From contig JALHHH010000006.1 of the NCBI GenBank assembly GCA_022837485.1, forward strand, positions 1 to 64,000: a stretch of DNA of 64,000 nt, written 5' to 3'. The notes beneath the pieces were generated by a model. The model was not told the DNA's origin and did no database searches. It saw only the letters and a list, made by a program, of their open reading frames with translations. Made by a program: the position numbers and the translations under genes. Source of the stretch: Bacteroidales bacterium. GTDB taxonomy: Bacteria > Bacteroidota > Bacteroidia > Bacteroidales > Lentimicrobiaceae. This document shows positions 25,359 through 34,595 of this stretch, one piece after another (the stretch's first letter is position 1; each line of letters begins with the position of its first letter).

Positions 25359-28300
25359 TTAAAAGTTAACGTTTACTCCAAAATTGTAGGTTGCAGACAT
25401 GGGATAAACATTCAGGTCTATACCCTGTGATGTGGGAGACGAACTTGAAATTTCGGGGCTGAATCCGTTGTATTTGAAAAATGTAAACGGGTTGGAGGTA
25501 TTGATATAGAATCGAACGCCTCTGATGCCTAATGTGTTTAAGGCCTTTTCGGGAAGCGAGTAGCCCAGCTGAATGTTTCTGATTCTGAAGAATGCACCCG
25601 GCTCGATGTACCAGTTGTTCGGGATCATATTGTCGCCGGTGAGGTCGGCAGAAGGATAATTATTGGATGTACCTTCGCCGTGCCAGTGGTTTTCATAAAA
25701 ATCCAGGTCGTAATTTTCGTTACCGAGACGCTGCGCCCTTTTGGCATTGTAGATCTTGTTACCACCCTGAGCATAAAGGTCGAAACTCAAATCAAAGCCT
25801 TTGTATTCAAAGGTTGCATTAAAGCCGATCAGATAAGTGGGGAGAGCACTTCCCATGAAAACCCTGTCTTTTGCATCTATGAGGCCGTTATTGTCCACGT
25901 CTTCGTAAATGAAATCCCCTGGTTTTGCATTCGGCTGAATCATAACGGTTTCGTTGGTTTCCGGATCGGTCCAGGTGTAGGTATCAATTTGCTCCTGGTT
26001 CTGGAAGATCCCGAGCACATTCCTTCCATAATAGGATCCGATAGGTTCGCCAACGATGGTATACGTTGAGAAGAATCCACCAACGGGCAGGTTGCCTCCG
26101 AAGAGTCCAAGTGTACCTTCCAGCAGTTCCTTGACTTCATTTTTATTATATGTAAAGTTAGTGCTGAATGCATAGTTAAGGTCTCCGGCTTTATCCGTCC
26201 ATCCCAGAGTCAGCTCGACGCCTGAGTTAAGGAAGTTTCCGTTGTTCTGAAGATAACTGCCGGATGTACCGGCCGTGGCCGACAAAGTGGTTGGGAATAT
26301 ACCGTCAATCGTAAGCCGGTGGTAGTAATCAAGCTCAAACGATAACTTGTTGTCTGCAGCAAGTCCTTCAAAGGCCACGTCCACTTCTCTTACCTTTTCC
26401 CATTTAAGCAGGGGTGGTACTGCTGTAGTAATATTTGCGCCTTCTGCTATAACAACGTTTCCTCCCTCTCCAAAGGCAGTGGATAACTGACCGCCTTTTG
26501 CAATGGTCAGGGTGTAAATGTTTGACGGGATTCGGTTATTCCCGGTGAGGCCCCAGCTGGCTCTGAATTTCAGAAAATCAAAGATGTTTTGCATCTGCAT
26601 AAAGTCTTCGTTCGAAATTACCCAGCCCAGTCCGGCCGAGGGGAATATGTCCCAGCGCTGATCTTTGGGGAATACAGAACTTCCGTCGTAACGCAGCGTT
26701 CCCGTAAACAGATACTTATCCATGTAATTATAGGTCGCTCTGCCAAAATAAGAAAGTGAGGTGATTTTATCTCCACCATCGGATGCATTGGACGTTGTCT
26801 GGTCTCCCAGACCAATGTATAGCGAATGGTCTCCGTAGTCATTTACGTAATTCCGGCTTCCGAACATGCTGAGGCTTTTGAATTCCTGGGCTGAAACGCC
26901 TGCCATGGCCGTGATTTTATGTTTTCCGAAGGTATTGTCGTACGTCAGTGTATTATCCCAGAATCCATCGGTTGTATGTGCCATCGACCGGCTGAGTGTT
27001 CTGCTGGTGGTGTCGAACTGGGTTTCTGAAACAAAGAAATATGGTATATAACTCCGGTTTTGGTTGCTGCCGTAATCTATACCATACGATGATTTCAGCC
27101 TGAAATTTTTAGCAATCTTCAGTTCAGCAAATGCATTGCCAAGGAAACGGATTCCGTTTGAACGGCTGTTGTGATAGTAAAGCTGAGCTGCAGGATTTGC
27201 AAAATTGCCCAATACGCCATCGCCCATGGGATTGAAAGTGGTATCGTTAATCTTAGCGGTAAATACAGGAGGCGCGATGTATGAATTGTAGAAAACACCC
27301 GGTACGTCCTTGAATTTATAGGTAGAGAGGTTAGCCGAATATCCGACTTTCAAATTTTTAAGCACTTCCGATTCAAGCGATGAACGTATATTGATTCGGT
27401 CGTAATCGTGCCCTTTTACAAGACCTTCCTGCATAAACCAGGATGCTCCGAAGGTATACATACTTCTTGCCGAACCGCCCATCACACTTACATCATGACT
27501 TTGGGTCATAGCTTTTTCGCGCAGTACCTCATCGTACCAGTCGATCTGATCCGGAAAATCTTCCGGGTTAAAGGGAACAAAGGTACTGCCGGAGGCTTCC
27601 GCCAGATACTGGTTCTTTTCGTTTATTAGGTCGATATACTGCCTGCCTTTGGTGAGTTCGAATTTGTTAACCACTTTCTGAAAACCGGTATAGCCGGAAT
27701 AGGAGATTCTGGCTTCACGGCTCTGACTTCGTTTTGTAGTTACGATAATCACTCCGTTGGCTGCCCTTACCCCGTAAATTGCCGAGGAAGAGGCATCTTT
27801 CAGAAAGGTTATATTCTCGATGTCGTTGGTTCCCAGGTAGCTGATATCGTTGGTCAGGATTCCGTCAACAACATAAAGCGGGGCAGAGCTTGCAGATACA
27901 GTTCCAAGTCCCCGGATTCGGATGTCCGGAGCACTTCCGGGAGATCCGCTGTTGGTGACCTGAACACCAGCCACCTTGCCCTGCAGCGCCTGTGCCGGAT
28001 TTGCAACGGCCTGGTAAGCCAGATCCTTGGCTTTTACCGTTGTAATGGAGCCGGTCAGGTCCAGGCGTTTGGCTGAGCCATAGCCGACAACCACCACTTC
28101 ATCGAGCATACTGGCAGAAGGATTCAGTGCTACATTAAGGGTTGTCCGGCCCTGCAGCCCGAGCTCACGGGATTCCATGCCCACGAAACTAAATACCAGG
28201 GTAGCTGTAGCAGGAACATCCAGGCTGTACTTCCCGTCAAGGTCGGTGGCAGTGCCGCTGGTGGTGCCTTTTACAACTACAGTAACCCCGGGCAGGGTTT

Positions 28301-28412
28301 CGCCGGTAGCAGAGTTCGTAACCTGCCCCGTTACCCTGACCTGCTGCGCCTGAGCCACAGGAATAATCCCGATGGCAAGCAGAAGGATGAAAAGTAATTT
28401 TACCTTTTTCAT
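25359..28412 (-). CDS. SusC/RagA-family TonB-linked outer-membrane transporter
   Basis: 1017-residue outer-membrane receptor. Signal peptide 1-22, then a carboxypeptidase-regulatory-like beta-sandwich (VRVTGQVTNSATGETLPGVTVVVKG) of about 80 residues, a TonB-box-like segment before the plug (DEVVVVGYG), the plug with IRIRGLGTVSASSAPLYVVDGILTNDI, the AIYGVRAANGVIIVTTKR motif, and a long 22-strand barrel ending NFGVNVNF. With the SusD protein it would import an oligosaccharide using TonB energy. No anti-sigma or extracytoplasmic sigma factor is adjacent. The gene starts 97 bases after the GH144-like gene and is probably on the same transcript as the MFS gene upstream. Confidence 0.96.
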   Translation of the reverse strand: MKKVKLLFILLLAIGIIPVAQAQQVRVTGQVTNSATGETLPGVTVVVKGTTSGTATDLDGKYSLDVPATATLVFSFVGMESRELGLQGRTTLNVALNPSASMLDEVVVVGYGSAKRLDLTGSITTVKAKDLAYQAVANPAQALQGKVAGVQVTNSGSPGSAPDIRIRGLGTVSASSAPLYVVDGILTNDISYLGTNDIENITFLKDASSSAIYGVRAANGVIIVTTKRSQSREARISYSGYTGFQKVVNKFELTKGRQYIDLINEKNQYLAEASGSTFVPFNPEDFPDQIDWYDEVLREKAMTQSHDVSVMGGSARSMYTFGASWFMQEGLVKGHDYDRINIRSSLESEVLKNLKVGYSANLSTYKFKDVPGVFYNSYIAPPVFTAKINDTTFNPMGDGVLGNFANPAAQLYYHNSRSNGIRFLGNAFAELKIAKNFRLKSSYGIDYGSNQNRSYIPYFFVSETQFDTTSRTLSRSMAHTTDGFWDNTLTYDNTFGKHKITAMAGVSAQEFKSLSMFGSRNYVNDYGDHSLYIGLGDQTTSNASDGGDKITSLSYFGRATYNYMDKYLFTGTLRYDGSSVFPKDQRWDIFPSAGLGWVISNEDFMQMQNIFDFLKFRASWGLTGNNRIPSNIYTLTIAKGGQLSTAFGEGGNVVIAEGANITTAVPPLLKWEKVREVDVAFEGLAADNKLSFELDYYHRLTIDGIFPTTLSATAGTSGSYLQNNGNFLNSGVELTLGWTDKAGDLNYAFSTNFTYNKNEVKELLEGTLGLFGGNLPVGGFFSTYTIVGEPIGSYYGRNVLGIFQNQEQIDTYTWTDPETNETVMIQPNAKPGDFIYEDVDNNGLIDAKDRVFMGSALPTYLIGFNATFEYKGFDLSFDLYAQGGNKIYNAKRAQRLGNENYDLDFYENHWHGEGTSNNYPSADLTGDNMIPNNWYIEPGAFFRIRNIQLGYSLPEKALNTLGIRGVRFYINTSNPFTFFKYNGFSPEISSSSPTSQGIDLNVYPMSATYNFGVNVNF

Positions 28413-28509
28413 ATTATTCAGCGTTGGTTGATTGATTGGGTTATTTATTGTGTAATTCGGTCAATTTAAATTTTCTTAAGCAGTTGTTGATAACGGACCG
28501 CCGGCAGCT

Positions 28510-30921
28510 TTATCGTTTCAGAAGCTTTCCTGTATAAGCAATACCACTTCCCGACAGAGTCAATATGTATGATCCGGCAGGCAGGGTTGCGGTACTTAGC
28601 TCCAGCATCAGCTTTCCGGCAACAGCACCGGCAGTTACCGGAGAACTTTGTATTATGCGTCCCATCGGATCGCAGATGCGGATATTTCCTTTAAAAGTTC
28701 CCCGGAATTCCGCCGTTATCGTGGTTGTTTCACCGGCCGGATTGGGGTGTATGGTAAGTTGACTCAAATGGATTCCCTGCGTGCTGAAGCCGTTAGGATC
28801 GGGCGCAAATCCGGCTGCGGCAAGCATGGGCTCAATTTCGGGATTTGCCATGAAGTTATCCCAAAGCAAGCCACTGCGGTAGTTTTCTATCATCCCGATT
28901 ATGGGGCCCTGGTCAATAGCCAGATAGGAAGTCGCCCACCAGTTTCTTGACTGGTTGAAAGCATCGTAAAAGCCCATGTATCCCCATGTTCTGGCTCCAA
29001 GCTCCCGGTAAAAATACTTCATTGCACTCAGCGATTGTGCCGGTGTATAAGGCATGGAAGAGATTGCAGCAGTTGGCGATATGGTTCCGTTATCCCTGCC
29101 TGTCACGGGTTCATGTGCCAGGTAACCGTCGGGGTCGTCGCTGGCAGTCAGACCCCAGCAGTCGGGTCCGTAGCCCGCATGCCCCAGAGGATTCTGGATA
29201 CAGTATGCCCTGTTGATAAGGGTATGATTGCGGTTCAGGTTAAAGTAGTTTGTATACGGATCCCTCAAATTAGACGGATTGAAGCCTAAAAAGGAATAGT
29301 GTGCGAAGAAAAGCGGACCGCCTTTGTCCCAGCCAACATCCAGCGTATATCCGAAAAATGATTTTCCGTTTATATAAAATGGCATACCAGCCCAGCCTCC
29401 GCTCCAGTAGGATGGGGGAACCGGATGCGTTGGCGAGGCCATGGCCAGAAGGTAAACAACGGCTGCCTCGTTCCATCCCCGGATTTGCATGTTCATCTGC
29501 CATCCGTAGTTTGGCGACCAGTGCCAGTAGAGTACTCCGGAGTTGTTCCGGCTGTACCAGTCCCATTCCACACTCTCCCATAAGTTAGTAATTCTATTGG
29601 CTATCTGAATTTCATCATCATGGGACTGGTTAAAATACTGGCGTGCGGTGAGTAATCCCTGCACCAGAAATGCAGTTTCCACCAGGTCTCCTCCGTTGTC
29701 GGATTCGCTGAATGGAATCACTTTACCGGTATTCCCGTTGAGCCAGTGTGGCCATGCCCCGTGAAAGCGGTCGGCCTGTTCCAGAAAAGTGATGATCTTT
29801 AGCATGCGCTCTCTTCCCTGCTCCCGGGCGATAAATCCTCGTTCTATTCCCGTCAGGATTGCCATGATTCCGAATCCTGAACCTCCGGTGGTGACAACAT
29901 TATCGGATGTGTTGCGTTCACGAGCCATACCGGATGCCGGATGAGCGAAATCCCAGAAATACCGGAAGGTGTATTCCTGGACCATATCGAGGAGTTCGTC
30001 GTCGCTGAACACACTCGTATTGGCGGTTGCAGTTCCCGATGGTGCCGATGGTTCATAAGAGGCATTCAGCGCCCGGATACGGTAAAGAGCAGTAACCGCG
30101 GTACCGGCGGGACGCAGCCAGTCTATGTGATGTGTAACTGTTTTTCCGGTAACAAATACAGTTGTCCAGTCTGCCCCTGCGTTCACCGATCGCTGTACTT
30201 CATAGCCTGTGATGTAGGTTTCCGGATTTGGATTCCAGGCAAGTTCGGCATGACTGTCGAATCCCCTGGCAGTGAGGCCGGTTGGCGGTGAGGCGGGAGG
30301 CGATGTGCCGGTACCCGTTATTACACGCATATCATCAATCATCAGGGTATGCTCTACTCCGTCGGTAATACCCTGAGCGAAACCAATGGTTTTTATCCGG
30401 GAAAAGTCGACGGGATCGCCGTAATCCAGGAAAAGATGCATGGGAATAGAAATGCGCTTCCATACCCCGGGAGAAAGGGCGGGGCACCAGGTTGCAAAGC
30501 TGTGCTTAAATGTCTTCACATTGTTGATGTCTTCCATGAATATCCGCGGAAGCGCATTACTGCCAAGTCCTTCAGATGAACGAAGCCAAAAGATGAGAGA
30601 ATCGGTTTGCGTCAGATTCTGATCTGTCCAGTTCAGGCCTGCAGCTATGGCTACCCAATCTCCACCAGTTACTGATCTCCACTTCAGCCTGAGACTGTTT
30701 ATTCCCTGAATCGGCATAATAAGGCTTTCAACCGGAAAGCGCCGCAGCTCGTTACCTACTCTCTCCAGCTCGCTGGGAGTGGTAAGTTCCATCCAGCTGT
30801 ATTCGTACTGATCGGTTGCCGGACTGTCCTGAAAAAACAGGAAGGTTTGTCCGTTCACCGCGCAGGCAGCCAGTACGACAATAAGCAGCAGAGTTGCTTT
30901 CCGGTTGAAGAACCTCTTCAT
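28510..30921 (-). CDS. Secreted GH144-like glycoside hydrolase with Fn3 and T9SS domains
   Basis: 803-residue secreted hydrolase. Signal peptide 1-24; residues about 25-205 a beta-sandwich of carbohydrate-binding type; about 210-300 a fibronectin type III domain (PPTGLTARGFDSHAELAWNP); about 310-720 an (alpha/alpha)6 catalytic domain with YTFRYFWDFAHPASGMARERN, SGFGIMAILTGIERGFI, HGAWPHWLNGNTGK, FLVQGLLTARQYF and MQIRGWNEAAVVYLLAMASPTHPVP. This is the glucoamylase-like fold of family GH144, whose characterised members are endo-beta-1,2-glucanases or related exo-enzymes; I recognise it from these motifs. The last 80 residues are a T9SS sorting domain (IHPNPAGETTTITAEF). It lies 10 bases after the MFS gene and precedes susC. 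Confidence 0.85.
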   Translation of the reverse strand: MKRFFNRKATLLLIVVLAACAVNGQTFLFFQDSPATDQYEYSWMELTTPSELERVGNELRRFPVESLIMPIQGINSLRLKWRSVTGGDWVAIAAGLNWTDQNLTQTDSLIFWLRSSEGLGSNALPRIFMEDINNVKTFKHSFATWCPALSPGVWKRISIPMHLFLDYGDPVDFSRIKTIGFAQGITDGVEHTLMIDDMRVITGTGTSPPASPPTGLTARGFDSHAELAWNPNPETYITGYEVQRSVNAGADWTTVFVTGKTVTHHIDWLRPAGTAVTALYRIRALNASYEPSAPSGTATANTSVFSDDELLDMVQEYTFRYFWDFAHPASGMARERNTSDNVVTTGGSGFGIMAILTGIERGFIAREQGRERMLKIITFLEQADRFHGAWPHWLNGNTGKVIPFSESDNGGDLVETAFLVQGLLTARQYFNQSHDDEIQIANRITNLWESVEWDWYSRNNSGVLYWHWSPNYGWQMNMQIRGWNEAAVVYLLAMASPTHPVPPSYWSGGWAGMPFYINGKSFFGYTLDVGWDKGGPLFFAHYSFLGFNPSNLRDPYTNYFNLNRNHTLINRAYCIQNPLGHAGYGPDCWGLTASDDPDGYLAHEPVTGRDNGTISPTAAISSMPYTPAQSLSAMKYFYRELGARTWGYMGFYDAFNQSRNWWATSYLAIDQGPIIGMIENYRSGLLWDNFMANPEIEPMLAAAGFAPDPNGFSTQGIHLSQLTIHPNPAGETTTITAEFRGTFKGNIRICDPMGRIIQSSPVTAGAVAGKLMLELSTATLPAGSYILTLSGSGIAYTGKLLKR

Positions 30922-30931
30922 ATCGTGTGTT

Positions 30932-32284
30932 TTAGGCCAGTTTTCGGATATGGGCTCCTTTCAATGCATAGAACAGGATATAAATGTAACAGATGGCCGG
31001 AACCAGGAAAGCCCAGGTGTAGCCGGCATTATCGGCTATGCTTCCCATGATGGGAGGAATAATGGCGCCGCCAAAGATCATCGTGTTAATAACTCCGGAT
31101 GCGGTGCTCAGCTCACCCGAATCGAGATCCTTGACAGCCAGGGCAAAAATGTTCGGGAACATAATCGAGTTGAACAGTCCAATGGATATAACAGTCCAGA
31201 GAGCGATATGACCGGTGCTGAACGTTGTAATCAGGTCAAGACCCGCTGCAACCAGTGCGAAGATGGCAAGAGTACGTGCCGCATTGCCGGTTCCGATCTG
31301 CATTATCAGGAAGTTCAGGGTTGCAACAATCAGGAAAATGACGCCTATGTTCCAGTTCCAGGAAGTTACAAAAGCTCCGGATACCAGTGCCAGCAGCAGG
31401 ACAGGCAGGGCGTAGGTAATTTTCTTAGTCAGAGTGATGCCCGAGAACATAAAGGAACCAAAGAATCGTCCGACCATGGCTCCTCCCCAGTAAATGGCTG
31501 CATAAGTTGAGGCCTCCTCGCCGGTCATACCGAGACTTTTCTTTAAATAGTTCACGATCAGACCTGCGTTTCCTACTTCAGCGCCCACGTACATGAATAT
31601 TGCCAGTGCTCCCAGTAAAACGTGAGGATATTGAAGAATGCTTTTCTTTTCTTTCTTTTCGGACGAGATAACCGGAAGTTTTATTGACATCAAAATAAGT
31701 GCTACCAGGATAACACCTATACCCATAAAAATAAACGGCATGGGAACTCTGTCGGCAGCTTGTCTGGCATAATCGGCGCTTTCGGGAGCAAGACCCCTGA
31801 AGATGGCAACAGAAATCAGCCAGGGAGCAATCATGGTGGCGATTGAATTCAGTGCTTGTGTCAGGTTAAGCCTGCTGGACGCTGATTTTTCCGGTCCGAT
31901 GGCAGTAACGTAGGGATTGGCAGCTACCTGAAGAAATACAACGCCCGTAGCCAGCACAAACGTTCCCAGGAGGTAGATTGGGAACGAAGGGATCTTGGAA
32001 GCCGGGATGTAGATGAAACTGCCCAGCGCCATCAGAATCAGTCCCGCGATTACTGTGGATTTATACCCGATACGGTCGATAAGTTTCCCCGTAGGTATTG
32101 ACATAATTGGATAAGCAATAAAGAATGCAGAGGCAAGTAATTGGGCTCCAAATTCGGAAAGACCGAAAATTTCTTTTATTGGTGCAGATAGGGTAACAAT
32201 GAATGTAGTGGCAAATCCAAAAATGAAAAAAATGGAGCCAAATGCCGACATTCCTACTTTGTAACTGCTGTCCTGTTTGCTCAT
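30932..32284 (-). CDS. MFS sugar transporter (FucP/GluP-like)
   Basis: 450-residue inner-membrane permease with about 12 hydrophobic helices, of the sugar:H+ or Na+ symporter branch of the major facilitator family (fucose or glucose/galactose permease type). Early motifs: FFIFGFATTFIVTLSAPIKEIF and ASAFFIAYPIMSIPTGKLIDRIGYK, with the family GKLIDRIG loop. The third helix pair reads VFLQVAANPYVTAIGPEKSASSRLNLTQALNSI, typical of the FucP family. It heads the leftward locus MFS, GH144-like, SusC, SusD, and would take up the monosaccharide or disaccharide released in the periplasm. Confidence 0.92.
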   Translation of the reverse strand: MSKQDSSYKVGMSAFGSIFFIFGFATTFIVTLSAPIKEIFGLSEFGAQLLASAFFIAYPIMSIPTGKLIDRIGYKSTVIAGLILMALGSFIYIPASKIPSFPIYLLGTFVLATGVVFLQVAANPYVTAIGPEKSASSRLNLTQALNSIATMIAPWLISVAIFRGLAPESADYARQAADRVPMPFIFMGIGVILVALILMSIKLPVISSEKKEKKSILQYPHVLLGALAIFMYVGAEVGNAGLIVNYLKKSLGMTGEEASTYAAIYWGGAMVGRFFGSFMFSGITLTKKITYALPVLLLALVSGAFVTSWNWNIGVIFLIVATLNFLIMQIGTGNAARTLAIFALVAAGLDLITTFSTGHIALWTVISIGLFNSIMFPNIFALAVKDLDSGELSTASGVINTMIFGGAIIPPIMGSIADNAGYTWAFLVPAICYIYILFYALKGAHIRKLA

Positions 32285-32655
32285 TTGTTTGGGTTTTAGG
32301 TGTGGGATTATTGTGATTTCTTTTCTGATTGATTCTGGTATCTGTCAGCCGCAAGCCTGGTGTAATAAAATTACATCAAAATTTTAATGATTCAACCCGG
32401 GCTTTTCCTTAAAACCATGTTTCCTCTTCATTTACCAGCCATGCCCTCTGTGTTTTCAATTCTCTGCTTACAGAAAATCCTTTTAATCAAGGGACTATTG
32501 CTTTGTGTAGTATATACACTAACTGATTGTAAAAATAGCGAAGTCAAATTGATTTACAAATTATTTCCGCATTATTCGGAAAAGCGGCAAGGTGTGCGGC
32601 TGCTCTGCCCCGGGATTAAGTGAATCTGCGGGTACAGCATAGGAAGCATAAAAAA
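32285..32655. other. Intergenic region upstream of the MFS-headed locus
   Basis: About 370 bases, AT-rich. The minus-strand TATTTTTA at 32529-32536 is one base off the -7 consensus; a GTATATAC palindrome lies near 32510. I found no gene; the true promoter is uncertain. Confidence 0.4.
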
Positions 32656-32684
32656 AACCGGATGCTGGGAATCAGCATCCGGTT
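32656..32684 (-). terminator. Strong terminator ending the six-gene cytochrome/rhodanese operon
   Basis: AACCGGATGCTG (32656-32667), five-base loop, complement at 32673-32684. Read on the minus strand it is followed by a run of seven or more T, 21 bases after the last stop at 32705. Confidence 0.92.
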
Positions 32685-32704
32685 CGATCGGAAATGCCTG
32701 CGAC

Positions 32705-33556
32705 TTATTTGTCGAGTTTATTTGCAGATGTTGCTGCCCATTCATTCACACCGCCTTCGTAAAGTTTTACGTTGGGGTATCCGAGAATGGATTTCAGTAC
32801 GAAATATCCTTTCGCAGCCCTTACACCGGTGGGGCAGGTAAGAATAATGGTTTTGTCCTTTGTTGCTCCGGCTGCCGCGAAGATCTTCTCCAGCTCGGCC
32901 TTCGGTTTGTAAAGGCTGTTTGCAGCGTTCAGGGTAGTGTGATCAACGTTTACCGATCCGGGGATACGGCCTTTATTGTTGGCAGGATCTTTACCGCTGA
33001 ACTCATTATTTTCGCGAAGGTCGATCAGAATCACTTTGGCATTGCCGGAAGCAGCCTGAACATCTTTCATCGACGCAAATACTGCGTTGTTGGCTTTGGG
33101 GGTAAACGTTGCTGCTTTTACCGTTGAAGGATTTTTGGTAACCGGTTTACGTCCGGCTTTCCATGCAACCAGGCCACCATCCAGGATTTTTACATCGGGG
33201 GCTCCCAGGTATTTCAGAACCCAGTACAATCTGGCTGAATATTTTCCTGAGCCTTCGTCGTAAACAACGATGGTTTTCTTTTCACTTACACCTTTTGAAC
33301 CAAAGATTTTAGCAAGGTCCTGATCCGCAAGAAGTAAACCTTCAATTCCGCCCGATTTCTCAAGGCTTTTGTATGAAACGTTTACTGCGTCGTTGATGTG
33401 AACTTTTGCATATTCTGTTTCTTTTTCAGCAGAAACCACAACGTAGTTTGCATCCTTGAGTTTTGAGCTCAGCTCGGCCACCGTAATCAGATCCTGAGCC
33501 ACTCCTGTGAGGCCCAGTGTAATAAGTGCGATGGTTGTTAAAATAATTTTCTTCAT
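32705..33556 (-). CDS. Periplasmic double-rhodanese sulfurtransferase
   Basis: 283 residues with a signal peptide (1-20, ending GVAQ). Two rhodanese domains: the first (about 25-145) has VVYDEGSGKYSARLYW at the place of the active loop and no cysteine, so it is probably structural; the second (about 165-275) has IILTCPTGVRAAKGY, a CxTGxR-type loop with the cysteine. This is the layout of thiosulfate:cyanide sulfurtransferases, which pass sulfane sulfur from thiosulfate or persulfide to an acceptor. Last gene of the six-gene operon, 17 bases after the porin gene and 21 bases before the terminator. Likely substrate-side partner of the octaheme cytochrome. Confidence 0.9.
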   Translation of the reverse strand: MKKIILTTIALITLGLTGVAQDLITVAELSSKLKDANYVVVSAEKETEYAKVHINDAVNVSYKSLEKSGGIEGLLLADQDLAKIFGSKGVSEKKTIVVYDEGSGKYSARLYWVLKYLGAPDVKILDGGLVAWKAGRKPVTKNPSTVKAATFTPKANNAVFASMKDVQAASGNAKVILIDLRENNEFSGKDPANNKGRIPGSVNVDHTTLNAANSLYKPKAELEKIFAAAGATKDKTIILTCPTGVRAAKGYFVLKSILGYPNVKLYEGGVNEWAATSANKLDK

Positions 33557-33573
33557 TTTAAGCAGAATTTAAA

Positions 33574-34584
33574 TTAGAATTTGACTTGTACCTGCACAAC
33601 GAATTCGTCATTCCTGATTTCTGACGGGCTTTCGGCACGGTAAACGTAATTAAGCTGCAGGCGTGTCCAGTCGTTAAAGAAGTAATTGAGGCCGAAAGTC
33701 ATGTTGTTTTCCTTGTAACCCGAAGCATTGCCTGAGTCAAAGAAATCGATCATAAAGACCGGTTCTACATTCCATTTGGTCATATAGGCCATGGTAACGT
33801 ATCCGCCGCTTCTTTCTTCTCCAAGCTCGATTAGGTTGCCGCTGCATCCGCCGCCAAGGTCGCGGTTGTAGTCGCCTTCATCCATAATATACTCGCCCAG
33901 AAGTGTGAATCCGCGGTATTTCAGTTTAAGTTCACCCCCAATGGTAGTCCGTGAATCCTTGTCATTAAGGTAGGAGGGGTAGCCGTAACGGAAGCTTCCG
34001 CCGAAATACAGGAAATCCCATGGGTGAAGTACAACGCGCCCGACAATGTCCTTTTTCGAATTGTTGTCGAACTTTAACAGTCCACCTCCATTCATCAGTC
34101 CGAGCTGGTATGATAAAAACGTGGTATCGTTGCCACCGAGAAGCATTGCACCCATATCTCTGAATGGTGCAACCATCTGAAGGGTGGCAGTACTGCGATA
34201 AACGGTCATAAGTCCGTTGCACGCAGTATTTGTTTCAAGTCCGAAGGGAGTCTTGAAAGAGCCAACCGACAGTTTTGCCATGCTGAAACGATCGTACGTT
34301 ATAAAAGCGTCGAGCAGGTAAGGATTGGCTGAAATAAACGGACTCAGTTCCGCAACTACATAATAAGAGAAGTCGTAAGGGATCTTACCCATGGCACCAA
34401 TGCGGGCACGTTCAAACGTAAAGCTGTTTTTATCAGTCTCTGCGAAGTGGTGCTCATACTGTGACTGAAGGAAACCGAACATTTTTAGTCCTTCGTCGCT
34501 GGGGGCGCCGCCGCATCCCTGGGCCGATACCCGCGGGAATGCAAATACTGCTATTAAGGAAAGTGTTAGAATGGCTCTTTTCAT
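33574..34584 (-). CDS. Outer-membrane porin of OprO/P-like type
   Basis: 336 residues; signal peptide 1-21, then mature QGCGGAPSDEGLKMFGFLQSQYEHHF and alternating beta-strands to a terminal FVVQVQVKF, as expected for an outer-membrane barrel. SFTFERARIGAMGKI and LSVGSFKTPFGLE resemble phosphate/anion-selective porins. Unusually for a porin it carries several cysteines: one at the mature N-terminus (GCGG), one in the first half (TNTACNGLM) and one in a glycine-rich loop (LGGGCSGN). It lies 11 bases after the double-rhodanese lipoprotein gene. In Geobacter the rhodanese lipoprotein ExtH and porin ExtI pair in a comparable way, with ExtI linked to selenite and tellurite uptake. That parallel is by context only. 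Confidence 0.82.
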   Translation of the reverse strand: MKRAILTLSLIAVFAFPRVSAQGCGGAPSDEGLKMFGFLQSQYEHHFAETDKNSFTFERARIGAMGKIPYDFSYYVVAELSPFISANPYLLDAFITYDRFSMAKLSVGSFKTPFGLETNTACNGLMTVYRSTATLQMVAPFRDMGAMLLGGNDTTFLSYQLGLMNGGGLLKFDNNSKKDIVGRVVLHPWDFLYFGGSFRYGYPSYLNDKDSRTTIGGELKLKYRGFTLLGEYIMDEGDYNRDLGGGCSGNLIELGEERSGGYVTMAYMTKWNVEPVFMIDFFDSGNASGYKENNMTFGLNYFFNDWTRLQLNYVYRAESPSEIRNDEFVVQVQVKF

Positions 34585-34595
34585 AGTCGTATGGA

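Noticed and set aside
30905..31510. 201-codon plus-strand frame over the MFS gene
   Set aside because: Antisense of a conserved transporter; composition is low-complexity and no domain is visible.
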